Assembly (NCBI RefSeq): GCF_037996645.1
Contig: NZ_JBBMXV010000001.1
Coordinates: forward strand, 538,162-602,161
Direction of reading: 5' to 3'
Origin: Halalkalicoccus tibetensis
GTDB lineage: Archaea; Halobacteriota; Halobacteria; Halobacteriales; Halalkalicoccaceae
Length of the DNA: 64,000 nt
Position numbers and translations under genes: made by a program
The notes under the pieces: model-generated
Told to the model about the DNA's origin: nothing
What the model saw: only the letters and a program-made list of their open reading frames with translations
Databases searched by the model: none
Part shown: positions 55,496 to 63,834 of the stretch, one piece after another
How the letters are laid out: the number at the start of each line of letters is the position of its first letter
Position numbering within the stretch: position 1 is the stretch's first letter

Positions 55496-56377
55496 ATGAG
55501 CACACAAACATCACAGGAGACGGAGGAGGCGGAAGTCGAATCGGGACAGGCGGAGCCGCACTCGCCCCATCAGGACCGCCGGATGCAGGAGAGGGCGTCG
55601 AAAGAGGAACGGCGACAGCGGTTGAACGACGAGCGCACACGGGAGAGCGAGGAAACCGTCGAGATCAAGGTCTTTCGCTACGACCCGGAGGTCGAGGCCA
55701 AACAGGAGCCCCGCTTCGACACCTTCCACGTCCCCTTCGAGAAGGGGATGACGGTCCTCGACGCGGTGATGTACGCGCGCGACCACCACGACTCCTCGCT
55801 GACCTTCAGACACTCCTGTCGCCAGGCGATCTGTGGGTCGGACGCCTTCTTCATCAACGGCCGCCAACGGCTGGGCTGTCAGACCCAGATCGCCGAGCTC
55901 GATACCCCGGTTCGGATCGAGCCCCTCCCTCATCAGGAGGTCGTCAAGGACCTCGTCGTCGACATGGACTCCTTCTACGAGCAGATGGAGGCCGTCGAGC
56001 CGTACTTCCAGACCGAGGAGAAACCCGACGGCGAGCTCGAGGAGCAGCGCCAGAGCCGGGAGAACCGCGAGAAGATCAAGATGGGCACCCGATGTATCTG
56101 GTGTGCCTCCTGTATGTCCTCGTGTAACATCGCGGCGGGCGACGACAGCTACCTCGGCCCGGCGGCGATCAGCATGGCCTACCGCTTCGCGATGGACGAG
56201 CGCGAGGGCGACGAGATGAAGGACCACCGCCTACGGCTGATCGAGCAGGAGCACGGCGTCTGGCGCTGTCAGACCCAGTTCTCCTGTACGAACGTCTGCC
56301 CGAAGGACATCCCGCTGACCGAGCACATCCAGGAGCTCAAGCGGGAGGCGGTCAAGAAGAACCTCAAGTTCTGGTAG
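55496..56377 (+). CDS. sdhB: Succinate dehydrogenase iron-sulfur subunit
   Basis: This 293-aa protein starts MSTQTSQETEEAEVESGQAE. [2Fe-2S] ligands in HSCRQAICGSDAFFINGRQR plus a Cys, then CIWCASCMSSC for [4Fe-4S] and CQTQFSCTNVCPKDIP for the [3Fe-4S]. The first 50 residues are an acidic and charged extension not seen in bacterial SdhB. It passes electrons from SdhA to the quinone. Confidence 0.96.
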   Translation: MSTQTSQETEEAEVESGQAEPHSPHQDRRMQERASKEERRQRLNDERTRESEETVEIKVFRYDPEVEAKQEPRFDTFHVPFEKGMTVLDAVMYARDHHDSSLTFRHSCRQAICGSDAFFINGRQRLGCQTQIAELDTPVRIEPLPHQEVVKDLVVDMDSFYEQMEAVEPYFQTEEKPDGELEEQRQSRENREKIKMGTRCIWCASCMSSCNIAAGDDSYLGPAAISMAYRFAMDEREGDEMKDHRLRLIEQEHGVWRCQTQFSCTNVCPKDIPLTEHIQELKREAVKKNLKFW

Positions 56378-56427
56378 GACCGTAGCGCAACCACAACCTC
56401 AATACGATACACTCCTAATCACCGATC

Positions 56428-58335
56428 ATGTACGAACACGATGTACTCGTCGTCGGCGCGGGCGGCGCCGGCCTCCGTGCGGCGATCGCGGCCCACGAGG
56501 AGGGCGCGGACGTCGCGCTCGTCACGAAACTCCACCCCGTTCGCAGCCACACCGGCGCGGCGGAGGGCGGCATCAACGCCGCGCTCCGGGAGGGCGACTC
56601 CTGGCAGGACCACGCCTACGACACGATGAAGGGTTCCGACTACCTCGGGGACGCCCCCGCGATCGAGACCCTCTGTCAGGACAGCCCCCAGGAGACGATC
56701 CAGCTCGAGAACTGGGGGATGCCGTTCTCCCGCGAGGAGGACGGTCGGATGTCCCAGCGCCCCTTCGGCGGGCTCTCGTTCCCCCGAACCACGTACGCGG
56801 GCGCCGAGACCGGTCACCACCTGCTGCACACGCTCTACCAGCAGGTCGTCAAACGCGGGATCGAGGTCTACGACGAGTGGTACGTCTCACGCCTCGCCGT
56901 GACCGAGGACCCCGACCCCGAGAAACGCCAGTGTCACGGCGTCGTCGGCTACGACGTTCAAACCGGTGAAGTCGCGGGCTTCCGGGCGCGAGACGGCGTC
57001 ATCCTCGCGACCGGCGGGCCCGGCCAGGTCTACGACCACACCACCAACGCCGTCTCGAACACGGGCGACGGCCCCGCGATGGCCTACCGGGCGGGCGTTC
57101 CGATGGAGGACATGGAGTTCATCCAGTTCCACCCGACGACGCTCCCGAGCACCGGCGTGCTCATCTCCGAGGGCGTCCGTGGCGAGGGCGGGATCCTCTA
57201 CAACGAGAAGGGCGAGCGGTTCATGTTCGAACACGGCTACGCCTCCAATTCGGGCGAGCTCGCCTCCCGCGACGTGGTCGCTCGCGCGGAGCTCACCGAG
57301 GTCAACGAGGGCCGCGGCATCAACGACGAGTACGTCCACCTCGACATGCGCCACCTGGGCGAGGAGCGCATCATCGACCGCCTCGAGAACATCCTGCACC
57401 TGGCGGGCGACTTCGAGGGCGTCGACGGGCTCGTCGAGCCGATGCCCGTCAAGCCCGGCCAGCACTACGCGATGGGCGGCATCGAGACCGACGAGAACGG
57501 CGAGACGCTCGTTTCGGGGCTCTACGCCGTCGGCGAGTGTGCCTGTGCGTCGGTCCACGGCGCGAACAGGCTGGGCGGGAACGCGCTGCCCGAGCTCATC
57601 GTCTTCGGCGCACGGGCGGGACGGCACGCCGCGGGAACGGACCTCGGCGAGGCGATCATCGAGACCGGGCGGACCGAGGACACGGAGATCGGCGAGGTCG
57701 ACACTCCGGTCGCGCCCGGCGCGATCCACGCCGACGACGAGGCCGTCGCCGACGGGGGTTCGGACGTCGACGACTCCGAATCACGTCGGGACGCGACGCG
57801 GTCCGACGGTGGCGACCCCCGGAGCGAGGGGGCGAGCGTCATCCCCGAGCCCGACGAGGTCGTCGACCGGGCCGTCCAGGCCGAGAACCGCCGGGTCGAT
57901 CACCTGATGGAGAAAGAGGACGGCGTCCAGCAGGCCGAGCTCCGCGAGAAGCTCCAGAAGACGATGACCCAGAACGTCAACGTGTTCCGGACCGAGGAGG
58001 GGCTCAAGCAGGCGCTGCGCGACATCCGCGAGGTGCGCGAGCAGTACCAGGACGTCTACGTCGACGACCCCTCGCGGACGTTCAACACCGACCTCCAACA
58101 GACCATCGAGATGCGCAACCTGATCGACACCGCCGAGGCGATCACGCTGGGCGCGCTCGCGCGCGACGAGTTCCGGGGCGCCCACTGGCGCCAGGAGTAC
58201 CAGGAACGGCGCGACGAGAAGTGGCTCAAACACACGCTGCTCTCGTGGAACGACGGCACGCCCGAGCTCTGGTTCAAGCCCGTCATCCTCGAGGGCGAGG
58301 ACAAGACCTACGAGCCGAAGATCCGCAGCTACTGA
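56428..58335 (+). CDS. sdhA: Succinate dehydrogenase flavoprotein subunit
   Basis: This 635-aa protein starts MYEHDVLVVGAGGAGLRAAI. FAD-binding VVGAGGAGLRAA, the covalent-FAD segment SHTGAAEGGINAAL (His near residue 45), HPTTLPSTGVLISEGVRGEG (active site), GVHGANRLGGNALPELI. Residues about 420-490 are an acidic Asp/Ser-rich insertion between the FAD-binding and C-terminal helical parts, absent in bacterial SdhA. Last gene of sdhCDBA, oxidising succinate to fumarate. Confidence 0.96.
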   Translation: MYEHDVLVVGAGGAGLRAAIAAHEEGADVALVTKLHPVRSHTGAAEGGINAALREGDSWQDHAYDTMKGSDYLGDAPAIETLCQDSPQETIQLENWGMPFSREEDGRMSQRPFGGLSFPRTTYAGAETGHHLLHTLYQQVVKRGIEVYDEWYVSRLAVTEDPDPEKRQCHGVVGYDVQTGEVAGFRARDGVILATGGPGQVYDHTTNAVSNTGDGPAMAYRAGVPMEDMEFIQFHPTTLPSTGVLISEGVRGEGGILYNEKGERFMFEHGYASNSGELASRDVVARAELTEVNEGRGINDEYVHLDMRHLGEERIIDRLENILHLAGDFEGVDGLVEPMPVKPGQHYAMGGIETDENGETLVSGLYAVGECACASVHGANRLGGNALPELIVFGARAGRHAAGTDLGEAIIETGRTEDTEIGEVDTPVAPGAIHADDEAVADGGSDVDDSESRRDATRSDGGDPRSEGASVIPEPDEVVDRAVQAENRRVDHLMEKEDGVQQAELREKLQKTMTQNVNVFRTEEGLKQALRDIREVREQYQDVYVDDPSRTFNTDLQQTIEMRNLIDTAEAITLGALARDEFRGAHWRQEYQERRDEKWLKHTLLSWNDGTPELWFKPVILEGEDKTYEPKIRSY

Positions 58336-58431
58336 GGCGTCCGCGATCGCTCCCGGCGCCCGCGTGCGCCCGACAGCCGCACCTCGTCGATCGTTGGCTT
58401 CTTGCTCGCAACCCCCGTAGCGACGGTATAG

Positions 58432-58510
58432 GGAAGTGTGGCTCAGAGGTAGAGCGCCGACGCACGTTTTCGTGCACAGGCTTCGCGTGGTTCGAATCCC
58501 GCCCCTTCCA
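58432..58510 (+). other. tRNA-like sequence with an abnormal anticodon region
   Basis: The 5' half is a correct tRNA: acceptor GGAAGTG, T8, D-arm GCTC/GAGC with A14, GG and A21. The 3' half has T-loop TTCGAAT, CCCTTCC and discriminator A. Between them, in place of an anticodon arm, is GCACG-TTTT-CGTGC inside a GCC/GGC stem. One acceptor pair is T-C and the T-stem has a bulged T. It may be a pseudo-tRNA or an unusual tRNA-like RNA. Confidence 0.55.
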
Positions 58511-58581
58511 CTGGCGTCTTACGAGCACAGGAGAATAACAGTACGGGCCGTCGGGTGCGGGACTCCGCGGATCACCTCCTT

Positions 58582-58812
58582 CTATCGGATGGCGGAGTAG
58601 CTCCCGCCCCCATCGACCGTCTCGATGAAGCCCTCGGTCTCGAGGCGGTGCAACACCGGGAAGAGCGTGAGCTTCTTCACCCCGAGCGCGGACTGTAGCT
58701 GGTCGGGCGTGGCGTCGCCCGCCGTCCGCAGGTAGAGGTAGACGAGCTTGGCGGTCGAGGAGGACAGTTCTTCGGGCAGCGATCCATGTTTGGGCTCTCC
58801 GACTACGGTCAT
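58582..58812 (-). CDS. Small winged-helix regulator (76 aa)
   Basis: It starts MTVVGEPKHGSLPEELSSST. The winged helix is TAKLVYLYLRTAGDATPDQL, QSALGVKKLTLFPVLHRLET, then GFIETVDGGGSYSAIR. It is of MarR-like haloarchaeal type. The perfect 11-bp inverted repeat just upstream (58832-58873) may be its own operator. Confidence 0.8.
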   Translation of the reverse strand: MTVVGEPKHGSLPEELSSSTAKLVYLYLRTAGDATPDQLQSALGVKKLTLFPVLHRLETEGFIETVDGGGSYSAIR

Positions 58813-58831
58813 CTGTTCGATTCGTACGACT

Positions 58832-58873
58832 GGTTCGACGATATTAAAACCACTCTACGACGATCGTCGAACC
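58832..58873. promoter_or_regulatory. 11-bp inverted repeat, candidate operator
   Basis: GGTTCGACGAT (58832-58842) and ATCGTCGAACC (58863-58873) are perfect inverted arms with 20 bp between. It starts 20 bp before ATG 58812 of the winged-helix gene and includes an ATATTAAAA stretch (58841-58849) that could be its TATA box. Autoregulation is inferred. Confidence 0.55.
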
Positions 58874-58974
58874 CCGGAGAGAGGCGGTCGGCGAAACTCT
58901 CCGACAGTTTACATACGAAAACATACATATTTTTATAATGTCAGGTAGTGTTGCAATTTGGAGGTGAATAACCT

Positions 58975-59064
58975 ATGTCCCCGACGATGTTCCTCACGTT
59001 GGTCGTGCCGCTGTCGGTCGCGCTGTTCGTGACCGAGTGGCTCTTCGCTCCGCGTGCTCAGTAG
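58975..59064 (+). CDS. Single-span micro membrane protein (29 aa)
   Basis: ATG 58975 opens MSPTMFLTLVVPLSVALFVT and ends ...EWLFAPRAQ at TAG 59062. One membrane helix. A strong Shine-Dalgarno GGAGGTGA (58960-58967) is 7 nt before the ATG, and TTTTATAAT (58931-58939) is a likely TATA box, so it has its own leadered message, unusual here. Size and layout recall KdpF-like subunits, but no partner is adjacent. Confidence 0.6.
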   Translation: MSPTMFLTLVVPLSVALFVTEWLFAPRAQ

Positions 59065-59340
59065 TCCGATGACGGGCGCCGCCCACTCCCTCCCCTGGCA
59101 GGGGCGGCGCCATCGAATCGCAACGAATCGGGACGAGACAGTCGTCCCGGCAGGAGACGGATCGCGTCCCTGACAGACCAAGCGGGGATGGGCAGCGTGT
59201 GGCGATCCAAGCACCACTTCCCCCTCCTCACACCGCTGCTGGCGGGCAGCCAGCCTCTACTCCTACGGCTCGCAGTAATATAGATATACATACATTAATT
59301 CCGGCCCCTCTCCTCGTTTCCGCGACCGGATCGGAGCCTC

Positions 59341-60561
59341 TCAAGCTTCAGGGTCGTCGTATCCCCGGTAGGCGGGGCTGTCCTCCGGGTTCTCGAAGTC
59401 GATCGACGCTCCGCGGTCGGGACTCCAGGCGACGTCGGGGTCCGAGGCGCCGGTTTCGTTGCCCGACGTCCCCCAGCGGTCGGTGAACTCCCCGTCGGGG
59501 ACCAGCGGATCGTAGCGCTCGCCGTCGTTGCCCGTCACGCCGTGGACGTTCTGCTGGTACCAGCTTCCCGCCCTGTCGTTGCCGGAGTTCGACTCGGGGA
59601 TCGCGTCGTGGCTGATCCGGCAGTCGACGAGCTCGAAGCGCTCCCAGGGCTGCCCGCGGCAGGTCGCGACCGCGGCCGAGTCGTGGAGGAAGGTGCTGTC
59701 GCGGACCTCGACCACTCCGCCGGCCCGGAGCCCGAAGTCGGGATCCTCCTCGGTCGTGTCGTAGGAGATGTCGTTCTCGGTCAGACAGTGCATGTCGATC
59801 GTGTGGCCGAACTGGTCGGGGCCGACGACGAGCTCTCTCGCCCGATAGCCACACCGGTATCGGCCCTGGCCGGTGATCGCGTGGCGCTGATCGTTGCAGT
59901 AGACGTGGTCGATCTCCGCGAAGCCCATCCAGACGTCAATCCCGTAGCCGTAGCCGTCCTGCTTCGAGGTGTGGAGGTGACAGTGATGGACGTGGGCGTC
60001 GTCGGTCCAGCGATCCTCCTCGATACAGCCCTTGACGTGGACCCCCGCCCACGTCCAGCCCCAGATCTCGCAGTTGTCGACCTCGCCGCCCTCTCCCTGC
60101 AGCGTGATCGCGCGGGCGAGGTTGCCCGGGTAGACCTCCGGGTCGTTCGGCGCGTACTCCTCGCGGTCGTGGGAGGCCCCCCGGAGCCGGAGGCCCGTAA
60201 CTCTGGGAGCGCCCTCGGTCGCCGTGCTGTAGAGCATCGTGTAGGGGCGATCCGAGCCCGTCCCGCCCCCGGTGTGGCCCTCGACGCCGGTGGACAGCAG
60301 CGCGCCCTCGGAGCCGTCCCACCCCCTGTCGCCCACTAGAGTGGATCGGCCGATGTCGAGCTCCGTCGAGCCGAACTCGATGTCCGAGTCGATATGGATT
60401 ACGTGATCCGGCCCCGCGGCTTCTTCGAGCTCCGAGAGGGTGGAGACGGTTACGTCGGCAGCGTCGGGGTGGAGTTTGCCCTCCTCCTTGCTGTAGTGCT
60501 CCCCGCCGCCGTGGGGCATCTCGTCGAGGACATCGAGGACCTCGCTGTTGCTGTAGGCCAC
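59341..60561 (-). CDS. Right-handed beta-helix protein
   Basis: This 406-aa protein starts MAYSNSEVLDVLDEMPHGGG. It has no signal peptide. The core is a repeated strand pattern (VTGLRLRGAS, VDNCEIWGWTWAGVHVKGC, AHVHHCHLHTS, IDHVYCNDQRH, VEVRDSTFLHDS, LVDCRIS) of a parallel beta-helix like pectate lyases. Clusters of His and Cys sit on the turns. The polysaccharide lyase activity is not proved. The C-terminus is acidic and low-complexity. Confidence 0.82.
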   Translation of the reverse strand: MAYSNSEVLDVLDEMPHGGGEHYSKEEGKLHPDAADVTVSTLSELEEAAGPDHVIHIDSDIEFGSTELDIGRSTLVGDRGWDGSEGALLSTGVEGHTGGGTGSDRPYTMLYSTATEGAPRVTGLRLRGASHDREEYAPNDPEVYPGNLARAITLQGEGGEVDNCEIWGWTWAGVHVKGCIEEDRWTDDAHVHHCHLHTSKQDGYGYGIDVWMGFAEIDHVYCNDQRHAITGQGRYRCGYRARELVVGPDQFGHTIDMHCLTENDISYDTTEEDPDFGLRAGGVVEVRDSTFLHDSAAVATCRGQPWERFELVDCRISHDAIPESNSGNDRAGSWYQQNVHGVTGNDGERYDPLVPDGEFTDRWGTSGNETGASDPDVAWSPDRGASIDFENPEDSPAYRGYDDPEA

Positions 60562-60751
60562 GTGTTCTTGGGGGCTATGGGCGGGGGTCTCTTGATGGCG
60601 TCGGCTGTCTCAGAGATGTTCTCACTGATATTATTATTCTAGATATATCAGATAGTTTAATATGGTTACTAAGCTTTCTGATGATCGGCTATATATGGCT
60701 GAATACAATCAGGGAAACGCATAACTCTCTGCTTCCAATAGTAGTTTCCAA

Positions 60752-61066
60752 ATGGGATCCGATCCTACCGACAGCAATATAAATGATAGCTCGATAACGA
60801 AGCTGAAACGTTCCGAAAATTATACAGAGCAATTCGTAGAAGAGGGAGTTGTCGTCGAAACAGAGGATCACGTGATTATTGATTTCCAGAAAACAAATGC
60901 TGATTTCTATATAGATGAGGAGGGTAATTTAGTTGAGTTCGGCGGCGAGAGAGAGTCATCTGCTCGTCTTCACATGTCCTTCACTGCTGCCGAGAAACTT
61001 GCGGCTAACCTTGCAGAATTTGTGGAAGAACGAGAGAAGGTGCCAGACGACGGAAATAAATCATAG
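60752..61066 (+). CDS. AT-rich cassette gene A (DUF3467-like ending)
   Basis: This 104-aa protein starts MGSDPTDSNINDSSITKLKR. The C-terminal part (SARLHMSFTAAEKLAANLAE) resembles DUF3467 proteins, in which a strand is followed by an arm of helix; resemblance is by eye. It begins a three-gene plus-strand run with clearly lower GC than neighbours, ending at tRNA-Thr. Unknown function. Confidence 0.6.
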   Translation: MGSDPTDSNINDSSITKLKRSENYTEQFVEEGVVVETEDHVIIDFQKTNADFYIDEEGNLVEFGGERESSARLHMSFTAAEKLAANLAEFVEEREKVPDDGNKS

Positions 61067-61083
61067 ACCGCTAATTAGGTACC

Positions 61084-61425
61084 ATGTCCAGTAGCACATA
61101 CGAGTTCCGAGGCGGGCGTGGCAGCTCCAAGGATAGTAGTCGCGTTCACGCTACAGGAGGCCCAGCTAGTAGCAGAACAAACATTCATGAGCAGGGCCGA
61201 AACAAAAACAGAGTCAACCAGATTAAAAATCGGGAAACCAAGTCAACGGAACCGGACATTGCAGAGCTGCCAGAGGAAGAAAGATTGGAAAAAGCAAAGA
61301 AAATGATGGAGGAAAGCCAGGCTTTGGAACTTTCTCTAGAAGTGGGTGAAATGGATCGAATAACTCAAGATATCATAGTGGAAAAGACATCAGATGGCTT
61401 TATAGTTTACAATATTCTAGATTGA
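61084..61425 (+). CDS. AT-rich cassette gene B
   Basis: This 113-aa protein starts MSSSTYEFRGGRGSSKDSSR. The N-terminal 60 residues are basic and disordered; the C-terminal part is helical then strand (LEKAKKMMEESQALELSLEV, IIVEKTSDGFIVYNILD). It starts 17 bp after gene A and its stop overlaps gene C's ATG. No family recognised. Confidence 0.55.
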   Translation: MSSSTYEFRGGRGSSKDSSRVHATGGPASSRTNIHEQGRNKNRVNQIKNRETKSTEPDIAELPEEERLEKAKKMMEESQALELSLEVGEMDRITQDIIVEKTSDGFIVYNILD

Positions 61426-61673
61426 TGACTGAAGGTCCTAACTTTACGCTTGCCGAGTCACCTATCAGAAAAGAGGCAATGAAGGAAGTTATGGAGGAGC
61501 GGAATTTTGAAGTATGTCAGCCAAAAGAATCTGTTCTCAAGTCAAGCCGTTTATTTAATCGTAAAAAGTATTTATTCACCCATCTCAAAGAAAATGATGA
61601 TGGATCTCTGGAGTGGAATCTTTTAATAGTTCCACCTAACGGAGAGCCTACTCAGGTTACGTTTGATTGCTAG
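61425..61673 (+). CDS. AT-rich cassette gene C
   Basis: This 82-aa protein starts MTEGPNFTLAESPIRKEAMK. A helix (KEAMKEVMEERNFEVCQP) is followed by beta strands (YLFTHLKENDDGSLEWNLLI). TGATG overlap with gene B indicates translational coupling. The region 61674-61766 is AT-rich with no gene. No family recognised. Confidence 0.55.
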   Translation: MTEGPNFTLAESPIRKEAMKEVMEERNFEVCQPKESVLKSSRLFNRKKYLFTHLKENDDGSLEWNLLIVPPNGEPTQVTFDC

Positions 61674-61766
61674 TGGCAAAATAATGAACCAGGTAGATAG
61701 CCATCTTATGATCTTACCCATAGTACCTGCCTATCGTATATCAAATTATAGATGATATAATCCCAA

Positions 61767-61840
61767 AGCCAAGGGGGGGATTTGAACCCCCGAACTCCCG
61801 ATTACAAGTCGGGTGCTTGAACCACCCAAGCTCCCTTGGC
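61767..61840 (-). tRNA. tRNA-Thr (anticodon TGT)
   Basis: This 74-nt tRNA has acceptor GCCAAGG/CCTTGGC, discriminator T, anticodon loop CTTGTAA in the CCCGA/TCGGG stem (anticodon TGT, reads ACA), and T-loop TTCAAAT. Its 3' end faces the AT-rich three-gene cassette. Confidence 0.95.
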
Positions 61841-61857
61841 GCATGCGTACGCTATCG

Positions 61858-62328
61858 CTATGGGGTGTTATCGGTTTCGACTCGTTTCTCTAGCTCGACG
61901 CGATGGGGCCGGTAGCCCCGCTCGTCGTAGAAGCGCCGGGCGTCCTCGTTCTCGGCGAGCACCTCGATCCCGATCACCGCCGCGCCGTCTTCCTGTAGAG
62001 CCCTCTCGGCCTCTTCCAGCAGCGCCGAGCCGATCCCCTCGCCGCGCTTCTCGGGGACGACGAAGAGGTTGTGGACGAGCCCGCGGGTCTCGTCGGCGAC
62101 GTAGAGCCGTTGCTCGATCGAGAACATGGCAAACCCGAGGAGCGTATCGTCCTCGCGGGCCACCAGCAGGTTCCCCTCCGCGGCGTAGTGGCCCATCGAC
62201 TCCTCGATGCGCGTGCGGTTGGCCTCGCTCGCGAGGTGGGAGCCGAAGGCACGCTGGCCGACCGCCAGGCGCACCCAGAGGTCGGCGATCGCTTCGATCT
62301 CCTCGAGCTCCGCGGGTTCGATCCGCAT
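61858..62328 (-). CDS. GNAT family N-acetyltransferase
   Basis: This 156-aa protein starts MRIEPAELEEIEAIADLWVR. GNAT motif A is LVHNLFVVPEKRGEGIGSAL (acetyl-CoA pyrophosphate loop RGEGIG), then IEVLAENEDARRFYDERGYR (motif B). Substrate unknown. It is upstream of tRNA-Thr on the same strand. Confidence 0.9.
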   Translation of the reverse strand: MRIEPAELEEIEAIADLWVRLAVGQRAFGSHLASEANRTRIEESMGHYAAEGNLLVAREDDTLLGFAMFSIEQRLYVADETRGLVHNLFVVPEKRGEGIGSALLEEAERALQEDGAAVIGIEVLAENEDARRFYDERGYRPHRVELEKRVETDNTP

Positions 62329-62373
62329 CGGCGGGGAGAGACGTGCGAGGACAAAGAAGCGTCCGGTCGCGGC

Positions 62374-62937
62374 TCAGACCCCCCGGCAGTCCCCGCAGAC
62401 GGCCTGGCCGTTGACCGACGCCAGGTTCGGCATCAGCGACCCGCAGACCTCACAGACGCTCTGGGTGGTGTACTCGGGGTTCTCCGAGGCCGTCTCCGCT
62501 CCCGCGTTCGTCTCGGCGGCGTCCGACAGCCCCTCCTCGGGCTCGGGCGCCGAGAGGATCGACGCCGTGGCGGTGATCACGTCCTGGCAGGTGAGCACGC
62601 CGACGATCCGCTCGCCGTTTCGCACGATCAGCTGGCGCCTGTCGGCCGTCGAGAGCTCGCTCGCGGCCTCCGAGAGGGGCGTCTCCGCGTCGACGCTCGG
62701 CCCCGCACCGGACATCATTGAGGCGATGCCGGCCTCGACGGGGATCGTCCCGGTGGTCGCGGCCCGCAGGAGGTCGTGTTCGGTGACCGTGCCGACGGCC
62801 TCCGATCCCCGGAGGACGACGACCTCGCTGACGCCCTCCTCGATCATCACGTCGATGACGTCGCCGACCGTATCCGACTCGCTCACCCCCACGTAGGCGG
62901 TCGTCATCGCGTCCCGGGCAGTGAGGTCTTCTACCAT
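62374..62937 (-). CDS. CBS-pair protein with C-terminal zinc ribbon
   Basis: This 187-aa protein starts MVEDLTARDAMTTAYVGVSE. CBS 1 (SDTVGDVIDVMIEEGVSEVV ... TEHDLLRA) and CBS 2 (ETPLSEAASELSTADRRQLI ... LTCQDVITA) occupy residues 8-120. A zinc ribbon follows: CEVCGSL near 162 and CGDC near 182. It probably senses adenine nucleotides. It is upstream of the GNAT gene on the same strand, 45 bp apart. Confidence 0.88.
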   Translation of the reverse strand: MVEDLTARDAMTTAYVGVSESDTVGDVIDVMIEEGVSEVVVLRGSEAVGTVTEHDLLRAATTGTIPVEAGIASMMSGAGPSVDAETPLSEAASELSTADRRQLIVRNGERIVGVLTCQDVITATASILSAPEPEEGLSDAAETNAGAETASENPEYTTQSVCEVCGSLMPNLASVNGQAVCGDCRGV

Positions 62938-63072
62938 ATGGGAGGATTTCGCACAGAGCGGCTAAAACCTGTTCCCGGCAGAGTTATGCATCCATGTGTG
63001 GTAGTATCATGGTCAGTCCTCCGTTCGGCACGAACCGGGACGTTGAAACCCGCTCACGTGTCACTGTCGGTG

Positions 63073-63834
63073 ATGACCATCCCCTCGTTCGTGCTCGGGA
63101 TCGCCGGCGGCACCGGCGCGGGCAAGACGACCGTCGCCCGGGAGGTCACCGCCGGGCTCGAAGGTGCCGACTCCCGGACCGACCGACGGGTCGAGCCCGG
63201 GGAGGGCTTCGAGGAGGACCAGCCGGACGCCGAGGGCTCCGCCGGGGCCGTGACGCACGTCCCGCTCGACAACTACTACGAGGATCGTCCGGAGCTCACG
63301 CTCGACGAGCGCGAGGAGATCAACTACGACCACCCCTCGGCGTTCGACTGGGAGCTGCTCCGGGAGCATTTCGACCGGCTGCTCTCGGGTCAGCCCATCG
63401 AGATGCCCCAGTACGACTTCGAGACCCACAGCCGCACCGGCGAGCGGGTCCGCGTCGAGCCGACCGACGTCGTCGTCCTCGAGGGGATCCTCGCGCTCCA
63501 CGACGAGGCGATCGTCGACATGCTCGACCTCCGGCTCTACGTCGAGACCGACGCCGACGTGCGGATCCTCCGGCGCATCCGCCGGGACGTCCTCGAACGG
63601 GGCCGGAGCCTCGAGGGCGTGATCGACCAGTATCTCTCGACGGTCAAACCGATGCACGAGCAGTTCGTCGAGCCGACGAAGAAGGAGGCCGACCTCGTCA
63701 TCCCCGAGGGGGCCAACACGGTCGCGATCGACCTGCTGGAGGCGGCGATCGCGGCCGCCCGCGACCGACAGCTCGGCGGCGCGCCGGCCACCGAGGCCGA
63801 ACCCGGGACGCCGCTGCTCGAGTACGACGACTAA
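63073..63834 (+). CDS. udk: Uridine kinase
   Basis: This 253-aa protein starts MTIPSFVLGIAGGTGAGKTT. P-loop GIAGGTGAGKTTVA near residue 9, PLDNYYEDRPELTLDEREEI near 65, NYDHPSAFDWELL and VVLEGILALHDEAI near 135, then RRIRRDVLERGRSLEGVIDQ. It phosphorylates uridine and cytidine. An insert of about 35 acidic residues lies after the P-loop (SRTDRRVEPGEGFEEDQPDA), longer than in bacterial Udk. Longer in-frame starts exist but lie in the divergent promoter. Confidence 0.92.
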   Translation: MTIPSFVLGIAGGTGAGKTTVAREVTAGLEGADSRTDRRVEPGEGFEEDQPDAEGSAGAVTHVPLDNYYEDRPELTLDEREEINYDHPSAFDWELLREHFDRLLSGQPIEMPQYDFETHSRTGERVRVEPTDVVVLEGILALHDEAIVDMLDLRLYVETDADVRILRRIRRDVLERGRSLEGVIDQYLSTVKPMHEQFVEPTKKEADLVIPEGANTVAIDLLEAAIAAARDRQLGGAPATEAEPGTPLLEYDD

